Positions 48,375 through 57,135 are shown, numbered from the stretch's first letter. The stretch is 64,000 nt of DNA from Desulfobacterales bacterium (GCA_028282295.1 JANQIE010000085.1:16590-80589); one strand, 5' to 3'. Numbers and translations: made by a program. The notes: generated by a model not told the origin, from the sequence alone.

Positions 48375-48815
48375 ATGATTGAATCAAACCGACGAATAAC
48401 GTATGGCGTCAGTTGGCTGGTGGCCCTGATGGTGGTGGGGATGCTTTGGGGGTGTGGCGTCAAGGGACCGCCGGTGCCGCCCGAACAAATCAAACCCTCT
48501 GCGGTAACGGATCTTGCCGTTCGGCTTGAAGAGGGCGAGGTGCTCCTCTCCTGGACGGTGCCGGCCGCGGATACGAAAACTGAAAGCCAATTTCAAGGTT
48601 GCCGTGTCTATCGCTCCCGTTTTGAAATCGCGTCCTATTGCGCGGATTGCCCCCGTACCTTTGAAAAAGTAGGGGATATCGATCTGCGCACCGACGACCC
48701 GGCATTTCGCGAACCGGTTGCGTCCGGCTACGCCTACACGTATAAAGTGATCGTGTACACCAACAAGGGCATGCAAAGCGATGATTCCAATCTTGCCGAA
48801 ATCATCGTACCGTGA
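48375..48815 (+). CDS. Small lipoprotein with LptM-like N-terminus and FnIII-like domain
   Basis: A 146-residue lipoprotein. The signal ends MLWGC and the mature protein starts CGVKGPPVPPEQIKPSAV, the motif of YifL/LptM-type lipoproteins that lie near lysA in many genomes. The remaining 95 residues look like a fibronectin type III sandwich (AVTDLAVRLEEGEVLLSWTVP ... GYAYTYKVIVYTNKGMQS). LptM acts in LPS transporter assembly in enterobacteria; that role here is only suggested. It lies between argH and lysA. Confidence 0.75.
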   Translation: MIESNRRITYGVSWLVALMVVGMLWGCGVKGPPVPPEQIKPSAVTDLAVRLEEGEVLLSWTVPAADTKTESQFQGCRVYRSRFEIASYCADCPRTFEKVGDIDLRTDDPAFREPVASGYAYTYKVIVYTNKGMQSDDSNLAEIIVP

Positions 48816-48892
48816 ACCGGCTCGCCACCACATTTCATTATGTGCTCTAGCCTGACGGCCGGACCCGTGGTTGGGGCTTGCAAGGAGGGCTC

Positions 48893-50161
48893 ATGCATCA
48901 CTTCGAATACCGCAATGACACCCTGTTTTGTGAGGCTGTTTCGGTGGCAGCGATCGCCGAAACGGTCGGCACACCGTTTTATCTCTACAGTCAAGCGACG
49001 TTGGAACGGCACTTCACGCAGTTCGACCGCGCGTTTGACGGCATTGACCATTTAGTCTGTTATTCCGCCAAAGCCAATACCAACCAGGCGATTTTAACAT
49101 TGTTCAACCGGATGGGCAGCGGCCTGGACATTGTCTCCGGCGGCGAACTTTATCGTGGCCTGCGGGCGGGCTTTGCGCCGGAAAAAATTGTCTATTCCGG
49201 TGTCGGCAAGCGCATCGATGAGATCGATGCGGCTTTGGCGCGCGGCATCTTGATGTTCAATATTGAATCGCAGCAGGAATTGGAACTCATCAACGCCCGG
49301 GCCGGCCAATTGAATACAACGGCGCCGGTTGCCATCCGTGTGAATCCGGATGTCGATCCGAAAACCCACCCCTACATCTCCACCGGATTGAAGCAAAATA
49401 AATTCGGTATCGATATCCGCACGGCACGCGATGCCTATCGGGCGGCCCAGGCCCTTGACCATGTCGATGTTGTGGGGATCGATTGCCACATCGGTTCGCA
49501 GATCACCGACACCCAGCCGTTTGCCGATGCCCTGCAGAGTCTGAAAGCGCTGGTGACGGCTCTTAAGGATGACGGGATTGTGATCAAGTACATCGACATG
49601 GGGGGCGGTTTGGGAATTACCTATCAAGACGAAGCGCCACCCGCGTTGAATACTTACGCCGCGACAATTTCAGCAACGCTAAAAAAAATGCCGGTGAAAT
49701 TGATTCTGGAACCGGGACGGGTCATTGTCGGTAACGCCGGCGTGTTGGTCACGCGGGTGCTCTTCATCAAGCCGGGACCGGTGAAAAACTTTGTGATCGT
49801 CGACGCCGGGATGAACGATTTGATGCGTCCGACGCTCTATCACGCCTATCACCACGTCCAACCGATCATCCGCAAGACCGCGGGTAAGGACGAGGCATTT
49901 GTTGCCGACGTGGTGGGGCCGATCTGTGAATCGGGTGATTTTCTGGCCCAGGATCGCAAAATGCCGCCATTTGAGCCGGGCGACCTCATGGCCCTGATGA
50001 GTGCCGGGGCCTATGGATTTACTATGGCCTCAAACTACTGTTCCCGGCTCAAGCCGGCGGAAGTTATGGTACACGGGGAACGTTTCGAGGTTGTCAGCCG
50101 TCGCCAGGATTATGAGACGCTGGTGCAAAACGAACGGGTGCCGGCGTGGATGGACGCTTGA
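48893..50161 (+). CDS. lysA: Diaminopimelate decarboxylase LysA
   Basis: A 422-residue PLP enzyme of the alanine-racemase fold making L-lysine from meso-diaminopimelate. The PLP lysine is in VCYSAKANTNQAIL (about 47-60). HIGSQITD, IDMGGGLGI, LEPGRVIVGNAG and VVGPICESGDFLA are all present. The ATG at 48893 has AAGGAGGG upstream. It is followed by dapF, giving the last two steps of lysine synthesis. Confidence 0.97.
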   Translation: MHHFEYRNDTLFCEAVSVAAIAETVGTPFYLYSQATLERHFTQFDRAFDGIDHLVCYSAKANTNQAILTLFNRMGSGLDIVSGGELYRGLRAGFAPEKIVYSGVGKRIDEIDAALARGILMFNIESQQELELINARAGQLNTTAPVAIRVNPDVDPKTHPYISTGLKQNKFGIDIRTARDAYRAAQALDHVDVVGIDCHIGSQITDTQPFADALQSLKALVTALKDDGIVIKYIDMGGGLGITYQDEAPPALNTYAATISATLKKMPVKLILEPGRVIVGNAGVLVTRVLFIKPGPVKNFVIVDAGMNDLMRPTLYHAYHHVQPIIRKTAGKDEAFVADVVGPICESGDFLAQDRKMPPFEPGDLMALMSAGAYGFTMASNYCSRLKPAEVMVHGERFEVVSRRQDYETLVQNERVPAWMDA

Positions 50162-50189
50162 GGTTTGAAATTGGAAACTTGAAATTGGG

Positions 50190-50201
50190 GCGGATGGACA
50201 C
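50190..50201. repeat. Solo end of the family 1 palindromic element
   Basis: The 12 bases CGGATGGACACT, next to CTATTTGATA, match only the right terminus of the family 1 elements, between lysA and dapF. It is probably a decayed remnant or a chance fragment. TTGAAATTGGAAACTTGAAATTG just before it is a small direct repeat. Confidence 0.4.
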
Positions 50202-50224
50202 TATTTGATATAGGGTAAGTAGCG

Positions 50225-51049
50225 ATGGATATTCCTTTTACAAAAATGAGTGGGGCCGGCAACGATTTTATTATTATCGATAACCGGCAGGGGGGGGTCA
50301 CGGATAAAGCGTCGGACACGTTTATCCGCAATTTGTGCCGCCGCAAAATGGCGGTGGGCGCCGACGGGTTGATATTGATCGAATCATCGGAGGAACACGA
50401 TTTTAAATGGCGGTTTTTTAACTCGGACGGCTTCCCGGCTGAGATGTGCGGAAACGGTGCCCGCTGCGCGGCGCGATACGCCTTTTTAAATAAGATTGCC
50501 GGGGCGATCATGGTGTTCAAAACGGACGCCGGTTTGGTGGAGGCCCGGGTGGACGGCGCGCAGGTCAAAATCAACATGCCGGCACCCACCGGTTTCAGCG
50601 ACGCCCGTGATCTCGATTTGGACAATCAGACGCTACGCTTTGAAAGTATCAACACCGGTGTGCCGCATGTCGTGATTACCGTGGATGACTTGGAGAATAC
50701 CAACGTAGTCGCGCTGGGAAGACGGATACGGCACCATGCACAATTTCTCCCCGCCGGCACCAATGTCAACTTCATCGCGGCAACCATGAAAGGGGAATTG
50801 GCGGTGCGGACGTATGAGCGTGGGGTTGAGGACGAGACATTGGCGTGCGGCACCGGCGCGGTTGCAGCGGCCCTGGTTTACGCCCGGCAACATGCCGCCG
50901 CAAGCCCGGTGCGGGTCTGCACACGCAGCGGCGCGCAGTTGAATGTTTTTTTTGTGCACCGGGGCAATGACTTCACCGATATCCGGCTTGAAGGGGATGC
51001 ACGGGTGATTTATCACGGCCGGCTCTGTGAAGACGCCTGGGAGTATTAG
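50225..51049 (+). CDS. dapF: Diaminopimelate epimerase DapF
   Basis: A 274-residue cofactor-independent epimerase converting LL- to meso-diaminopimelate for lysine and peptidoglycan. Start motif FTKMSGAGNDFIIIDNR. The two catalytic cysteines are in MCGNGARCAARY (about 77-88) and ETLACGTGAVAAAL (about 203-216). Codons near the start contain a run of eight G residues. It lies 63 bp after lysA. Confidence 0.97.
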   Translation: MDIPFTKMSGAGNDFIIIDNRQGGVTDKASDTFIRNLCRRKMAVGADGLILIESSEEHDFKWRFFNSDGFPAEMCGNGARCAARYAFLNKIAGAIMVFKTDAGLVEARVDGAQVKINMPAPTGFSDARDLDLDNQTLRFESINTGVPHVVITVDDLENTNVVALGRRIRHHAQFLPAGTNVNFIAATMKGELAVRTYERGVEDETLACGTGAVAAALVYARQHAAASPVRVCTRSGAQLNVFFVHRGNDFTDIRLEGDARVIYHGRLCEDAWEY

Positions 51050-51104
51050 GCCCGGTGGGTATTGTTGCAACCCCGCCGCAACCGTGTAGGCAGGCAACCG
51101 GAAC

Positions 51105-51602
51105 ATGAGAACAAGGGATATCTTTATTTCGTGCGGTTCCAATATCGGCGACAAACGGCGGAATCTGGACCGTGGCATCGCCACGTTGGGCGACTGCGCC
51201 GGCTGTGACGTTGTCGCCACGTCCAAATTTTACCGCACCGAACCGGTCGATTATTTGGATCAGGACTGGTTTATCAATGCGGTGGTGAAAATCGAGACCG
51301 ACGAGACACCACACGAACTGTTGACCCGCCTGAAACGGATTGAAGCTGCGATCGGCCGGACAGTCTCCGCCATCCGTTATGGGCCGCGGGTTCTGGACAT
51401 GGACATTGTGCTGTTCGGGCGTCTGGTTCTTGAATCGCCCACCCTGACGATCCCCCACCGCCGTCTGCATAAAAGGCGCTTTGTGTTAAAGCCCATTTGT
51501 GATATAGATCCGGATATTTTGCACCCGGTATTAAATCAGCCGCTCAAATCCTTGTTGGCCGCCTTGAACACCGAGGGGCAGGGACTCGAACCAATTTTAT
51601 GA
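51105..51602 (+). CDS. folK: Hydroxymethyldihydropterin pyrophosphokinase FolK
   Basis: A 165-residue folate enzyme transferring pyrophosphate from ATP to 6-hydroxymethyl-dihydropterin. ISCGSNIGDKRRNL (about 8-21), DWFINAVVKIET and GPRVLDMDIVLFG (about 97-109), the last with the magnesium-binding aspartates, are present, followed by IPHRRLHKRRFVLKPI. The stop overlaps the next ATG by 4 bp. Confidence 0.95.
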   Translation: MRTRDIFISCGSNIGDKRRNLDRGIATLGDCAGCDVVATSKFYRTEPVDYLDQDWFINAVVKIETDETPHELLTRLKRIEAAIGRTVSAIRYGPRVLDMDIVLFGRLVLESPTLTIPHRRLHKRRFVLKPICDIDPDILHPVLNQPLKSLLAALNTEGQGLEPIL

Positions 51603-51859
51603 AACTGATTGTTTTCTTAATCATTATTTACCTGATATACCGTGGGTGGAAATACTGGGAGCAGAAGATTTTATCCCATGACCGACAGTCTTCAGCGGCC
51701 CCCCGGTTACAGGTGGATGATGTGATGGTAAAAGATCCCTACTGCGAAGTATATTTCCCCAAACGTGATGGCGTGTCGATAAAACTGGACGGTCGACAAT
51801 TGATTTTTTGCAGTGAAGAATGTCGGGATAAATACTTGGCTGCACGTACGAACCGGTAG
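51599..51859 (+). CDS. Membrane-anchored TRASH/YHS-like metal-binding protein (PP0621-like)
   Basis: An 86-residue protein with one N-terminal TM (LIVFLIIIYLIYRGWKYW). A small treble-clef domain DPYCEVYFPKRDGVSI ... FCSEECRDKYL (about 42-81) has a CxnCxxxC arrangement like TRASH/YHS domains and PP0621 family proteins. It probably binds a metal on the cytosolic side. Function is unknown. ATG overlaps the folK stop (ATGA). Confidence 0.78.
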   Translation: MKLIVFLIIIYLIYRGWKYWEQKILSHDRQSSAAPRLQVDDVMVKDPYCEVYFPKRDGVSIKLDGRQLIFCSEECRDKYLAARTNR

Positions 51860-51891
51860 CAAACCGTTTTAAATCAACAGGCTTCAAATCC

Positions 51892-52458
51892 ATGCAATTT
51901 CGTAACTCCATCACCAAGCTGTTAAGTCACCCCAATAGTTTGACCCTGTACCGGATTATCGCCTGTCCGATCATCGTCATACTGCTGCTTTATCCCAACC
52001 CGCTGTGTTCGTTTTTGGCGGCCATGTTTTTCAGTGCCGCGGCGATTACCGACTACCTGGATGGCTTCTTCGCCCGCCGACACGGTCTGGTGTCGACCTT
52101 GGGTAAAATCCTGGACCCTCTGGCCGACAAACTGCTGGTTTCATCGGCGTTTATCATGATGACCTCATTGGGCTGGGTGCCGGCCTGGGTGGTTTGTATC
52201 ATCATCGGCCGGGAGTTGGCCGTCACCGGCCTGCGCGTTATTATCAGCGATAAAGGACAGGAGATCGGCGCCTCCTGGCTGGGCAAGTACAAAACCGGTT
52301 TTCAGATCGCCGCCATCATTCCCTTGATGATCCACTACAGTCATATCGGCATCGATTTTAACCTGATCGGCCGGTTTTTCATGTGGGGTGCCTTGATATT
52401 TACTTTATGGTCCGGGATCGATTATTTTGTCCGGTTTCGCCGTTTACTGCTAAGTTAG
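51892..52458 (+). CDS. pgsA: CDP-diacylglycerol-glycerol-3-phosphate 3-phosphatidyltransferase PgsA
   Basis: A 188-residue inner-membrane enzyme making phosphatidylglycerol phosphate. The CDP-alcohol phosphotransferase signature DYLDGFFARRHGLVSTLGKILDPLADK (about 59-85; pattern DxxDGxxARx8GxxxDxxxD) is intact, and about five TM helices surround it. It is 32 bp after the TRASH-like gene, at the end of the plus-strand run before the tRNAs. Confidence 0.93.
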   Translation: MQFRNSITKLLSHPNSLTLYRIIACPIIVILLLYPNPLCSFLAAMFFSAAAITDYLDGFFARRHGLVSTLGKILDPLADKLLVSSAFIMMTSLGWVPAWVVCIIIGRELAVTGLRVIISDKGQEIGASWLGKYKTGFQIAAIIPLMIHYSHIGIDFNLIGRFFMWGALIFTLWSGIDYFVRFRRLLLS

Positions 52459-52528
52459 GTTTTGTTTGAAGCTGCTTGCGGGGTGGGGCTGAATTTTCGG
52501 TTTTTATCAGATATGTCGATATTTTCTG

Positions 52529-52557
52529 TTGACAAAAGGCACTAAAATCTGTAGTCA
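52529..52557 (+). promoter_or_regulatory. Probable promoter of the tRNA-Gly/tRNA-Cys unit
   Basis: A perfect TTGACA (52529-52534) lies 43 bp before tRNA-Gly. The -10 is poor: TAGTCA at 17 bp or TGTAGT at 15 bp. The position fits a stable-RNA promoter. Confidence 0.45.
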
Positions 52558-52571
52558 CAATATTTCGTTGA

Positions 52572-52646
52572 GCGGGAATAACTCAGCGGTAGAGTGCGAC
52601 CTTGCCAAGGTCGAAGTCGCGGGTTCAAATCCCGTTTCCCGCTCCA
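52572..52646 (+). tRNA. tRNA-Gly (anticodon GCC)
   Basis: A 75-nt cloverleaf with encoded CCA. The acceptor stem is GCGGGAA/TTCCCGC. The D-arm is present, the anticodon loop TTGCCAA lies on a GACC/GGTC stem, and the T-arm is GCGGGTTCAAATCCCG. The GCC anticodon reads GGC/GGU. Confidence 0.97.
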
Positions 52647-52656
52647 TTTTTTTTAT

Positions 52657-52731
52657 GGCGGCATAGCCAAGTGGTAAGGCAGCGGTCTGCAAAACCGCTA
52701 TTCACCAGTTCGAATCTGGTTGCCGCCTCCA
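52657..52731 (+). tRNA. tRNA-Cys (anticodon GCA)
   Basis: A 75-nt cloverleaf with encoded CCA and U73. The acceptor stem is GGCGGCA/TGCCGCC. The anticodon loop CTGCAAA lies on a GCGGT/ACCGC-type stem, and the T-arm is CCAGTTCGAATCTGG. It is 10 bp after tRNA-Gly, presumably one transcript. Confidence 0.97.
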
Positions 52732-52741
52732 CTTTCTTAAG

Positions 52742-52772
52742 GATTTACAGCAACTGCTGTAAATCTTTTTTT
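52742..52772 (+). terminator. Intrinsic terminator of the tRNA unit
   Basis: GATTTACAGCA pairs with TGCTGTAAATC and is followed by seven T residues. It starts 10 bp after tRNA-Cys. It also faces the convergent HDOD gene 34 bp away. Confidence 0.9.
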
Positions 52773-52805
52773 GTTTAAAGCCCGCGAAAAAATAGCTTCA
52801 CATTT

Positions 52806-53672
52806 TTACTTCATGCAATTTACTTCCTCTCGCAATTCGTAAACTTTGCCCATCAGGTTTAAGAATTCGGATTCATCATATTCCATGGTCGTCATGATGG
52901 TTGTGGTGATATTGTCTTTCTCGCTATCGTTCAAAGGATCCGCCGCCAATGTGGCCAACAGGTTGGCTAAGCAAATGACCCTGCAAAAATCCTTGTCCGG
53001 TATATCTTGGTCGGATCGCTGTAAATCGCTCCGGCTATGAAATTCGCATGCCATGCGCATGCGCTCCGGCAGATTCCAATGGTCGCACAAAAGAACGCCG
53101 AGATAGTTGCTTTTCGGAAAAGCGAGCGCTTTTTCAGCTTCCGAAAACAATGTCCCATTATCCCGGCAGTATTGAACCAGCGCTTTATAATGGTCCGGAA
53201 AAAATTTGATGTAGACAAGTTTGCCGATATCATGCAGGATGGCCGCCGATCCGATATCCTCATACGGAAGCAACGGCTCATGCTGCTTGGCCAGATGCTT
53301 GGCACAAAGCGCAGTCAGCAATGAATGTTCCCAGTAGGCGTCCAGGCTCGCCTGATCTTTGATGTCGAGGGTTTTGACAATATAAAGCGTCAACACCATT
53401 TTGTGGATCTCGCTAAGCCCCAGATAGGCAACGGCGTATTTGACGCTGGCAACTTCGCGGGGCAGGCCGTAATAGGCCGAATTCACCACTTTCAACACCT
53501 GGGCGACCAAGGCGGGATCACTACTGATCAGCTCCGCGATGGAATTTATTTCACCGGTTTGAGATTTGATTTGGTCCTCGATTTGAAAGACCATCGAGGG
53601 GAGCGCAGGTAGAACCTGATGCCGCTTCAGAAAAGTTTTGGGGTCTATTTGGATAGGAGGCATTCCATTCAT
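52806..53672 (-). CDS. HDOD domain signalling protein
   Basis: A 288-residue protein consisting almost wholly of an HDOD domain (about 12-270). PALPSMVFQIEDQI starts the domain, LISSDPALVAQVLKVVNSAYYGLP is the family signature, and AAILHDIGKLVYIKFFP retains an H-D pair. HDOD proteins are regulatory scaffolds without proven phosphodiesterase activity. There is no output domain. A second HDOD protein is encoded at 57136-58476. Confidence 0.9.
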   Translation of the reverse strand: MNGMPPIQIDPKTFLKRHQVLPALPSMVFQIEDQIKSQTGEINSIAELISSDPALVAQVLKVVNSAYYGLPREVASVKYAVAYLGLSEIHKMVLTLYIVKTLDIKDQASLDAYWEHSLLTALCAKHLAKQHEPLLPYEDIGSAAILHDIGKLVYIKFFPDHYKALVQYCRDNGTLFSEAEKALAFPKSNYLGVLLCDHWNLPERMRMACEFHSRSDLQRSDQDIPDKDFCRVICLANLLATLAADPLNDSEKDNITTTIMTTMEYDESEFLNLMGKVYELREEVNCMK

Positions 53673-53815
53673 GCAAGTGGATTCCTTATTGTCAAGATTT
53701 TGGTTGTCAATTCGATCCCGCCGTCTGTCTGTGCATAGTTGTTAGTTTGTTCTATTCTTGCAAATCGTGGCTATGCCCGGCATTTGGCCGTGGATTTTTC
53801 CGCACTAAATATGTA

Positions 53816-53842
53816 TTGACAACTTTACAAATCGGGTGTAGT
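53816..53842 (+). promoter_or_regulatory. Possible promoter for gntR-trpBA
   Basis: TTGACA (53816-53821) is followed 15 bp later by TGTAGT (53837-53842), the same arrangement as before the tRNAs. If used, the palindromic element at 53911-54075 would lie in the 5' untranslated region of gntR-trpB-trpA. The rest of this 430-bp gap shows no gene. Confidence 0.3.
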
Positions 53843-53910
53843 GAGTCTTATAGCCGCAGTTACAAAGCTATCGGTTTGTATATCGGATTAAAAGCAATAA
53901 TCTTTAGCTG

Positions 53911-54075
53911 GTGTCCATCCGGAAATAGCATCTTTTGGTCCAGGCCGGCGTTCTCACGAATCTGAAATAATGGCGCAGCCATTCATGTTCTTGCGACGTA
54001 GCCTTGCTACGCCTGCGGTTTAAAATTCGCTGCGGCCTTGGCCTGAATCAAAATCTACTATTTCCGGATGGACCC
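53911..54075. repeat. Nested palindromic element, family 1, copy D
   Basis: This 165-bp element has ends GTGTCCATCCGGAAATAG and CTATTTCCGGATGGACCC (last bases mutated). It has a second arm TTTTGGTCCAGGCC/GGCCTGAATCAAAA and a central GTAGCCTTGCTAC hairpin. A short extra hairpin, AATGGCGCAGCCATT, is inserted in the left half relative to copy E. It lies 26 bp before gntR, in the same orientation as copy E. Confidence 0.88.
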
Positions 54076-54101
54076 AAGTTGTTGGGGGACCATTTTTTTA
54101 T

Positions 54102-54833
54102 ATGTTGAACTCACGCTCTCCAATTCCCCTATACCGTCAATTGGCGGAATGGTTGCTCGACCAGATTCGGTCCGGCCAATTCCCCGCCGGCACCAGAATT
54201 CTGTCGGAAAATGAACTGGCGGCGCGGTTTTCCATTGGACGGCCCACGGTTCGGCAAGCAACCGATTTGTTAATTCGGCGAGGCTATTTGCAGCGTCGCC
54301 GGGGGGCGGGCACATTTGTCAAAGACGCGCCCGAAGAGGTGGACCTGTTTTCCCTGGCCGGCACGCTTTCGGCATTTCAAAAAAAGGGCATTGACATTGT
54401 TTCGAAAGTCGTCACACCGGTCCGTTTGCAGCCCATTGCCGCCGACGCCACCAATCCGTTTGGCGGGCAGGCCGCCTATCGCTTCAGCCGTTTGAACCTG
54501 GCTCAGGGGCAACCGGTGTTGTTTGAAGATATTTGCCTGCATCCGGACCTGTTCGCGGGCATAGAGCATATCGACCTGAGTGGGCGCTCTTTGTCACAGG
54601 TGGTCGATACCCATTTTTATTTACGGCCGGTCAGCGGGCGCCAAAGCTTTCGTGTCACGCCCGTCACGGACCTTCCGGCGGCGCAACTGCGGGTCGGCGC
54701 AAATGAACCGATTTTGCTGGTTGAGCGTTGGTTGAATTTTCCCGATGCCGACAACGCCTTGTTTGCCAGGATGTATTGCCGGACCGATCAATTTGTTTTT
54801 TCACAGCGCATAGGAGGATTTCCCGATGATTGA
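54102..54833 (+). CDS. GntR-family (HutC/UTRA) transcriptional regulator coupled to trpBA
   Basis: A 243-residue regulator. The N-terminal winged helix (PLYRQLAEWLLDQIRSGQFPAGTRILSENELAARF ... TVRQATDLLIRRGYL, about 9-65) is followed by GAGTFV and a UTRA effector domain (about 90-240, ending ARMYCRTDQFVFSQRIGG). Its 3' end overlaps trpB by 8 bp, so it is translated with the tryptophan synthase genes. It may sense tryptophan, indole or a related compound and control trpBA; that link is inferred from coupling. Confidence 0.88.
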   Translation: MLNSRSPIPLYRQLAEWLLDQIRSGQFPAGTRILSENELAARFSIGRPTVRQATDLLIRRGYLQRRRGAGTFVKDAPEEVDLFSLAGTLSAFQKKGIDIVSKVVTPVRLQPIAADATNPFGGQAAYRFSRLNLAQGQPVLFEDICLHPDLFAGIEHIDLSGRSLSQVVDTHFYLRPVSGRQSFRVTPVTDLPAAQLRVGANEPILLVERWLNFPDADNALFARMYCRTDQFVFSQRIGGFPDD

Positions 54834-56052
54834 AAGGGGCTATTACGACGGTTTCGGAGGGGCGTTTTTACCTGAAGTGTTGGTCGCCACCTTTGACGAA
54901 CTTGAACAAACCTTTCGGGCCGCCAAGGCCGATGAGGGCTTCTGGCAGGAATATGTGCGGGTCATGTCGACTTACTCATGCCGCCCGACACCGTTGACTT
55001 TTGCCGAAAACCTGACGCGGCATTTCGGTGGTGCGCGTATCTACATCAAGCGTGAGGATCTGAATCATACCGGCGCCCACAAAGCCAACAATGTCATGGG
55101 ACAGGGGCTGTTGGTCAAACGGATGGGCAAAAGCCGGGTGATTGCGGAAACCGGTGCCGGGCAGCACGGTGTGGCTACGGCCACCATGGCTGCCCGCTTT
55201 GGATTCAAATGTACGATTTACATGGGTGAAGTCGACGTGCAACGGCAACGTCCCAATGTGTTCTGGATGGAACGGCTGGGCGCCGAGGTGGTGCCGGTGA
55301 CCGAAGGGACCCGCATTTTGAAAGACGCCATCAATGAAGCCTTTCGCGATTGGGTGACGAACATGGATACCACCCACTATGTTTTGGGCACAGCCTGCGG
55401 TCCGCATCCGTTTCCGGAGATGGTGACCTATTTTCAGTCGCTTATCGGTCAAGAAGCCCGTGAACAGGTATTGGCGGAAACAGGACGCTTGCCGCACCGC
55501 ATTTACGCCTGTGTCGGCGGCGGTTCCAATGCCATGGGCATTTTTAACGCCTTTTTAAAGGACGAGGTTGAACTGGTCGGTGTCGAGGCCGGCGGCAAGG
55601 GCGTCACTACCGGACAACACGCCGCCCGGCTGGCTTCCGAGGATGGGAGTGTCGGGGTTGCCCAGGGATACAAGACTTTTTTCTTGCAGGATGAAGACGG
55701 CCAGATGATGGAAACCCATAGTGTGGCCGCCGGCCTGGACTATGTGGGGGTTTCACCGATTTTGGCCAGCCTGAAGCAATCCGGGCGGGTCCGTTTTGAG
55801 GCGGCCACGGATACCGAGGTGGTTGAGGCGCTGCAATTGACCATTCAAAAAGAGGGGCTCATTCCGGCCCTGGAATCGGCCCACGGTTTTGTGCAGGCTT
55901 TCAAGGAAGCGCCCCAGATGTCCGCCGAAAACGCTATCATCATCAATCAGTCCGGAAGAGGGGACAAAGACATATTCACGGTTGCCGATGCCTTTAACGA
56001 TCCTAAATGGCAGGCGTTCATCAAAGCCAAAGCGGAGGCGTATCATGCTTGA
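54826..56052 (+). CDS. trpB: Tryptophan synthase beta chain TrpB
   Basis: A 408-residue PLP enzyme joining indole and serine. YDGFGGAFLPEVL starts the fold. The PLP lysine is in EDLNHTGAHKANNVMGQ (about 77-93), and ETGAGQHGVATATMAA, GGGSNAMGIF and the C-terminal LESAHGF...INQSGRGDKD are canonical. TAGGAGG precedes the ATG, which lies inside the end of gntR. The trpA ATG overlaps its last codons by 8 bp. Confidence 0.97.
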   Translation: MIERGYYDGFGGAFLPEVLVATFDELEQTFRAAKADEGFWQEYVRVMSTYSCRPTPLTFAENLTRHFGGARIYIKREDLNHTGAHKANNVMGQGLLVKRMGKSRVIAETGAGQHGVATATMAARFGFKCTIYMGEVDVQRQRPNVFWMERLGAEVVPVTEGTRILKDAINEAFRDWVTNMDTTHYVLGTACGPHPFPEMVTYFQSLIGQEAREQVLAETGRLPHRIYACVGGGSNAMGIFNAFLKDEVELVGVEAGGKGVTTGQHAARLASEDGSVGVAQGYKTFFLQDEDGQMMETHSVAAGLDYVGVSPILASLKQSGRVRFEAATDTEVVEALQLTIQKEGLIPALESAHGFVQAFKEAPQMSAENAIIINQSGRGDKDIFTVADAFNDPKWQAFIKAKAEAYHA

Positions 56053-56806
56053 AGCCTATATTCGCGAGCAACGCGAAAAAAAAGACATACTGCTGATGAC
56101 CCATATTGTGCTGGGCTATCCGTCATTTGACGCATCTTTGGAAATCGTTCACGCCATGGTCGAGGCCGGTGTCGATTTAATGGAATTGCAGATCCCGTTT
56201 TCCGAGCCGATCGCCGACGGCCCGGTGATCCTGCACGCCAACCAGCAAGCACTGGCAAGCGGCGCCAAGGTGCAACGAAGTTTTGAATTTGCGCGGAAAG
56301 TTGCTTCGAGATTCGAGATACCGTTTTTGTTTATGACCTACTACAACATTCTGTTCAAATACGGGGTGTCGGGGTTTGCCGCGGATATGAAGGCCGCCGG
56401 CTTAAAAGGGGCCATCGTGCCGGATTTGCCTCCCGAAGAAGGGGCCGCTTATCTCGATGCGATGCAGACACACGATCTGGCGCCGATTTTTATCTACGCC
56501 CCAACCACCCCCGAAGAGCGAATGGCGCAGATAGCTCAATGTGGCCGGGGGTTTATTTATTGTGTGGCCCGCAAAGGTGTAACCGGCAAAAAAACGGCGT
56601 TTTCCGATGACCTGTCCACCTACCTTTCCAGATGCCGCGAGGCCACCAACTTGCCGCTGGCGGTGGGCTTCGGTGTGAAATCGAAGCAGGACGTCGATTT
56701 TTTGAAGGGCAAGGCGGATATTGCCGTTGTCGGCACCCAGACCATTCGCATCATCGAGCAGCAGGGCATTGCAGCCGTTAAACCGTTCATCGCGCAGTTG
56801 CGTTAG
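56045..56806 (+). CDS. trpA: Tryptophan synthase alpha chain TrpA
   Basis: A 253-residue TIM-barrel subunit cleaving indole-glycerol phosphate. The catalytic Glu and Asp lie in DLMELQIPFSEPIADGP (about 42-58). This segment has Gln and Glu where most enzymes have Gly and Asp (ELGIPFSDP). VPDLPPEE and GFGVKSKQDVDFL (phosphate-binding) are present. It is overlapped with trpB. A weak hairpin follows at 56880. Confidence 0.95.
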   Translation: MLEAYIREQREKKDILLMTHIVLGYPSFDASLEIVHAMVEAGVDLMELQIPFSEPIADGPVILHANQQALASGAKVQRSFEFARKVASRFEIPFLFMTYYNILFKYGVSGFAADMKAAGLKGAIVPDLPPEEGAAYLDAMQTHDLAPIFIYAPTTPEERMAQIAQCGRGFIYCVARKGVTGKKTAFSDDLSTYLSRCREATNLPLAVGFGVKSKQDVDFLKGKADIAVVGTQTIRIIEQQGIAAVKPFIAQLR

Positions 56807-56879
56807 ATCCACGCAATATTGATAATTCAAAAATAATACTTTCACTAAACTTTCCTGCGTAAAAGCCGAAATCTTACTT

Positions 56880-56922
56880 AGGGCTCGCGCCAAAAATGTA
56901 ACCTTATTGTTGCGCGAGCCCT
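56880..56922. terminator. Inverted repeat downstream of trpA
   Basis: AGGGCTCGCGC (56880-56890) and GCGCGAGCCCT (56912-56922) form a perfect 11-bp stem with a 21-base loop. No U-run follows, so it is at best a weak terminator; it may be a repeat or binding site. The rest of the 330-bp gap to the next gene shows nothing recognisable. Confidence 0.45.
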
Positions 56923-57135
56923 GAGTGCCCATCCACGAGCGGTTTCGTTTACACATGTTAGATGTTGGGCGTTTTTTATAATTCTCCAAACATCGAAACC
57001 AACCATTGTTTCAATTCAGTTTACGGTTTGGATTCGGACCGCCGGCGGCCGCGTTCGCCGGATATTCTTCGACCCCGGCGCCGATGCAAATTCTAACACC
57101 GGGTGATTGGGTCGACCCAAATTCAGGAGGGTGGT

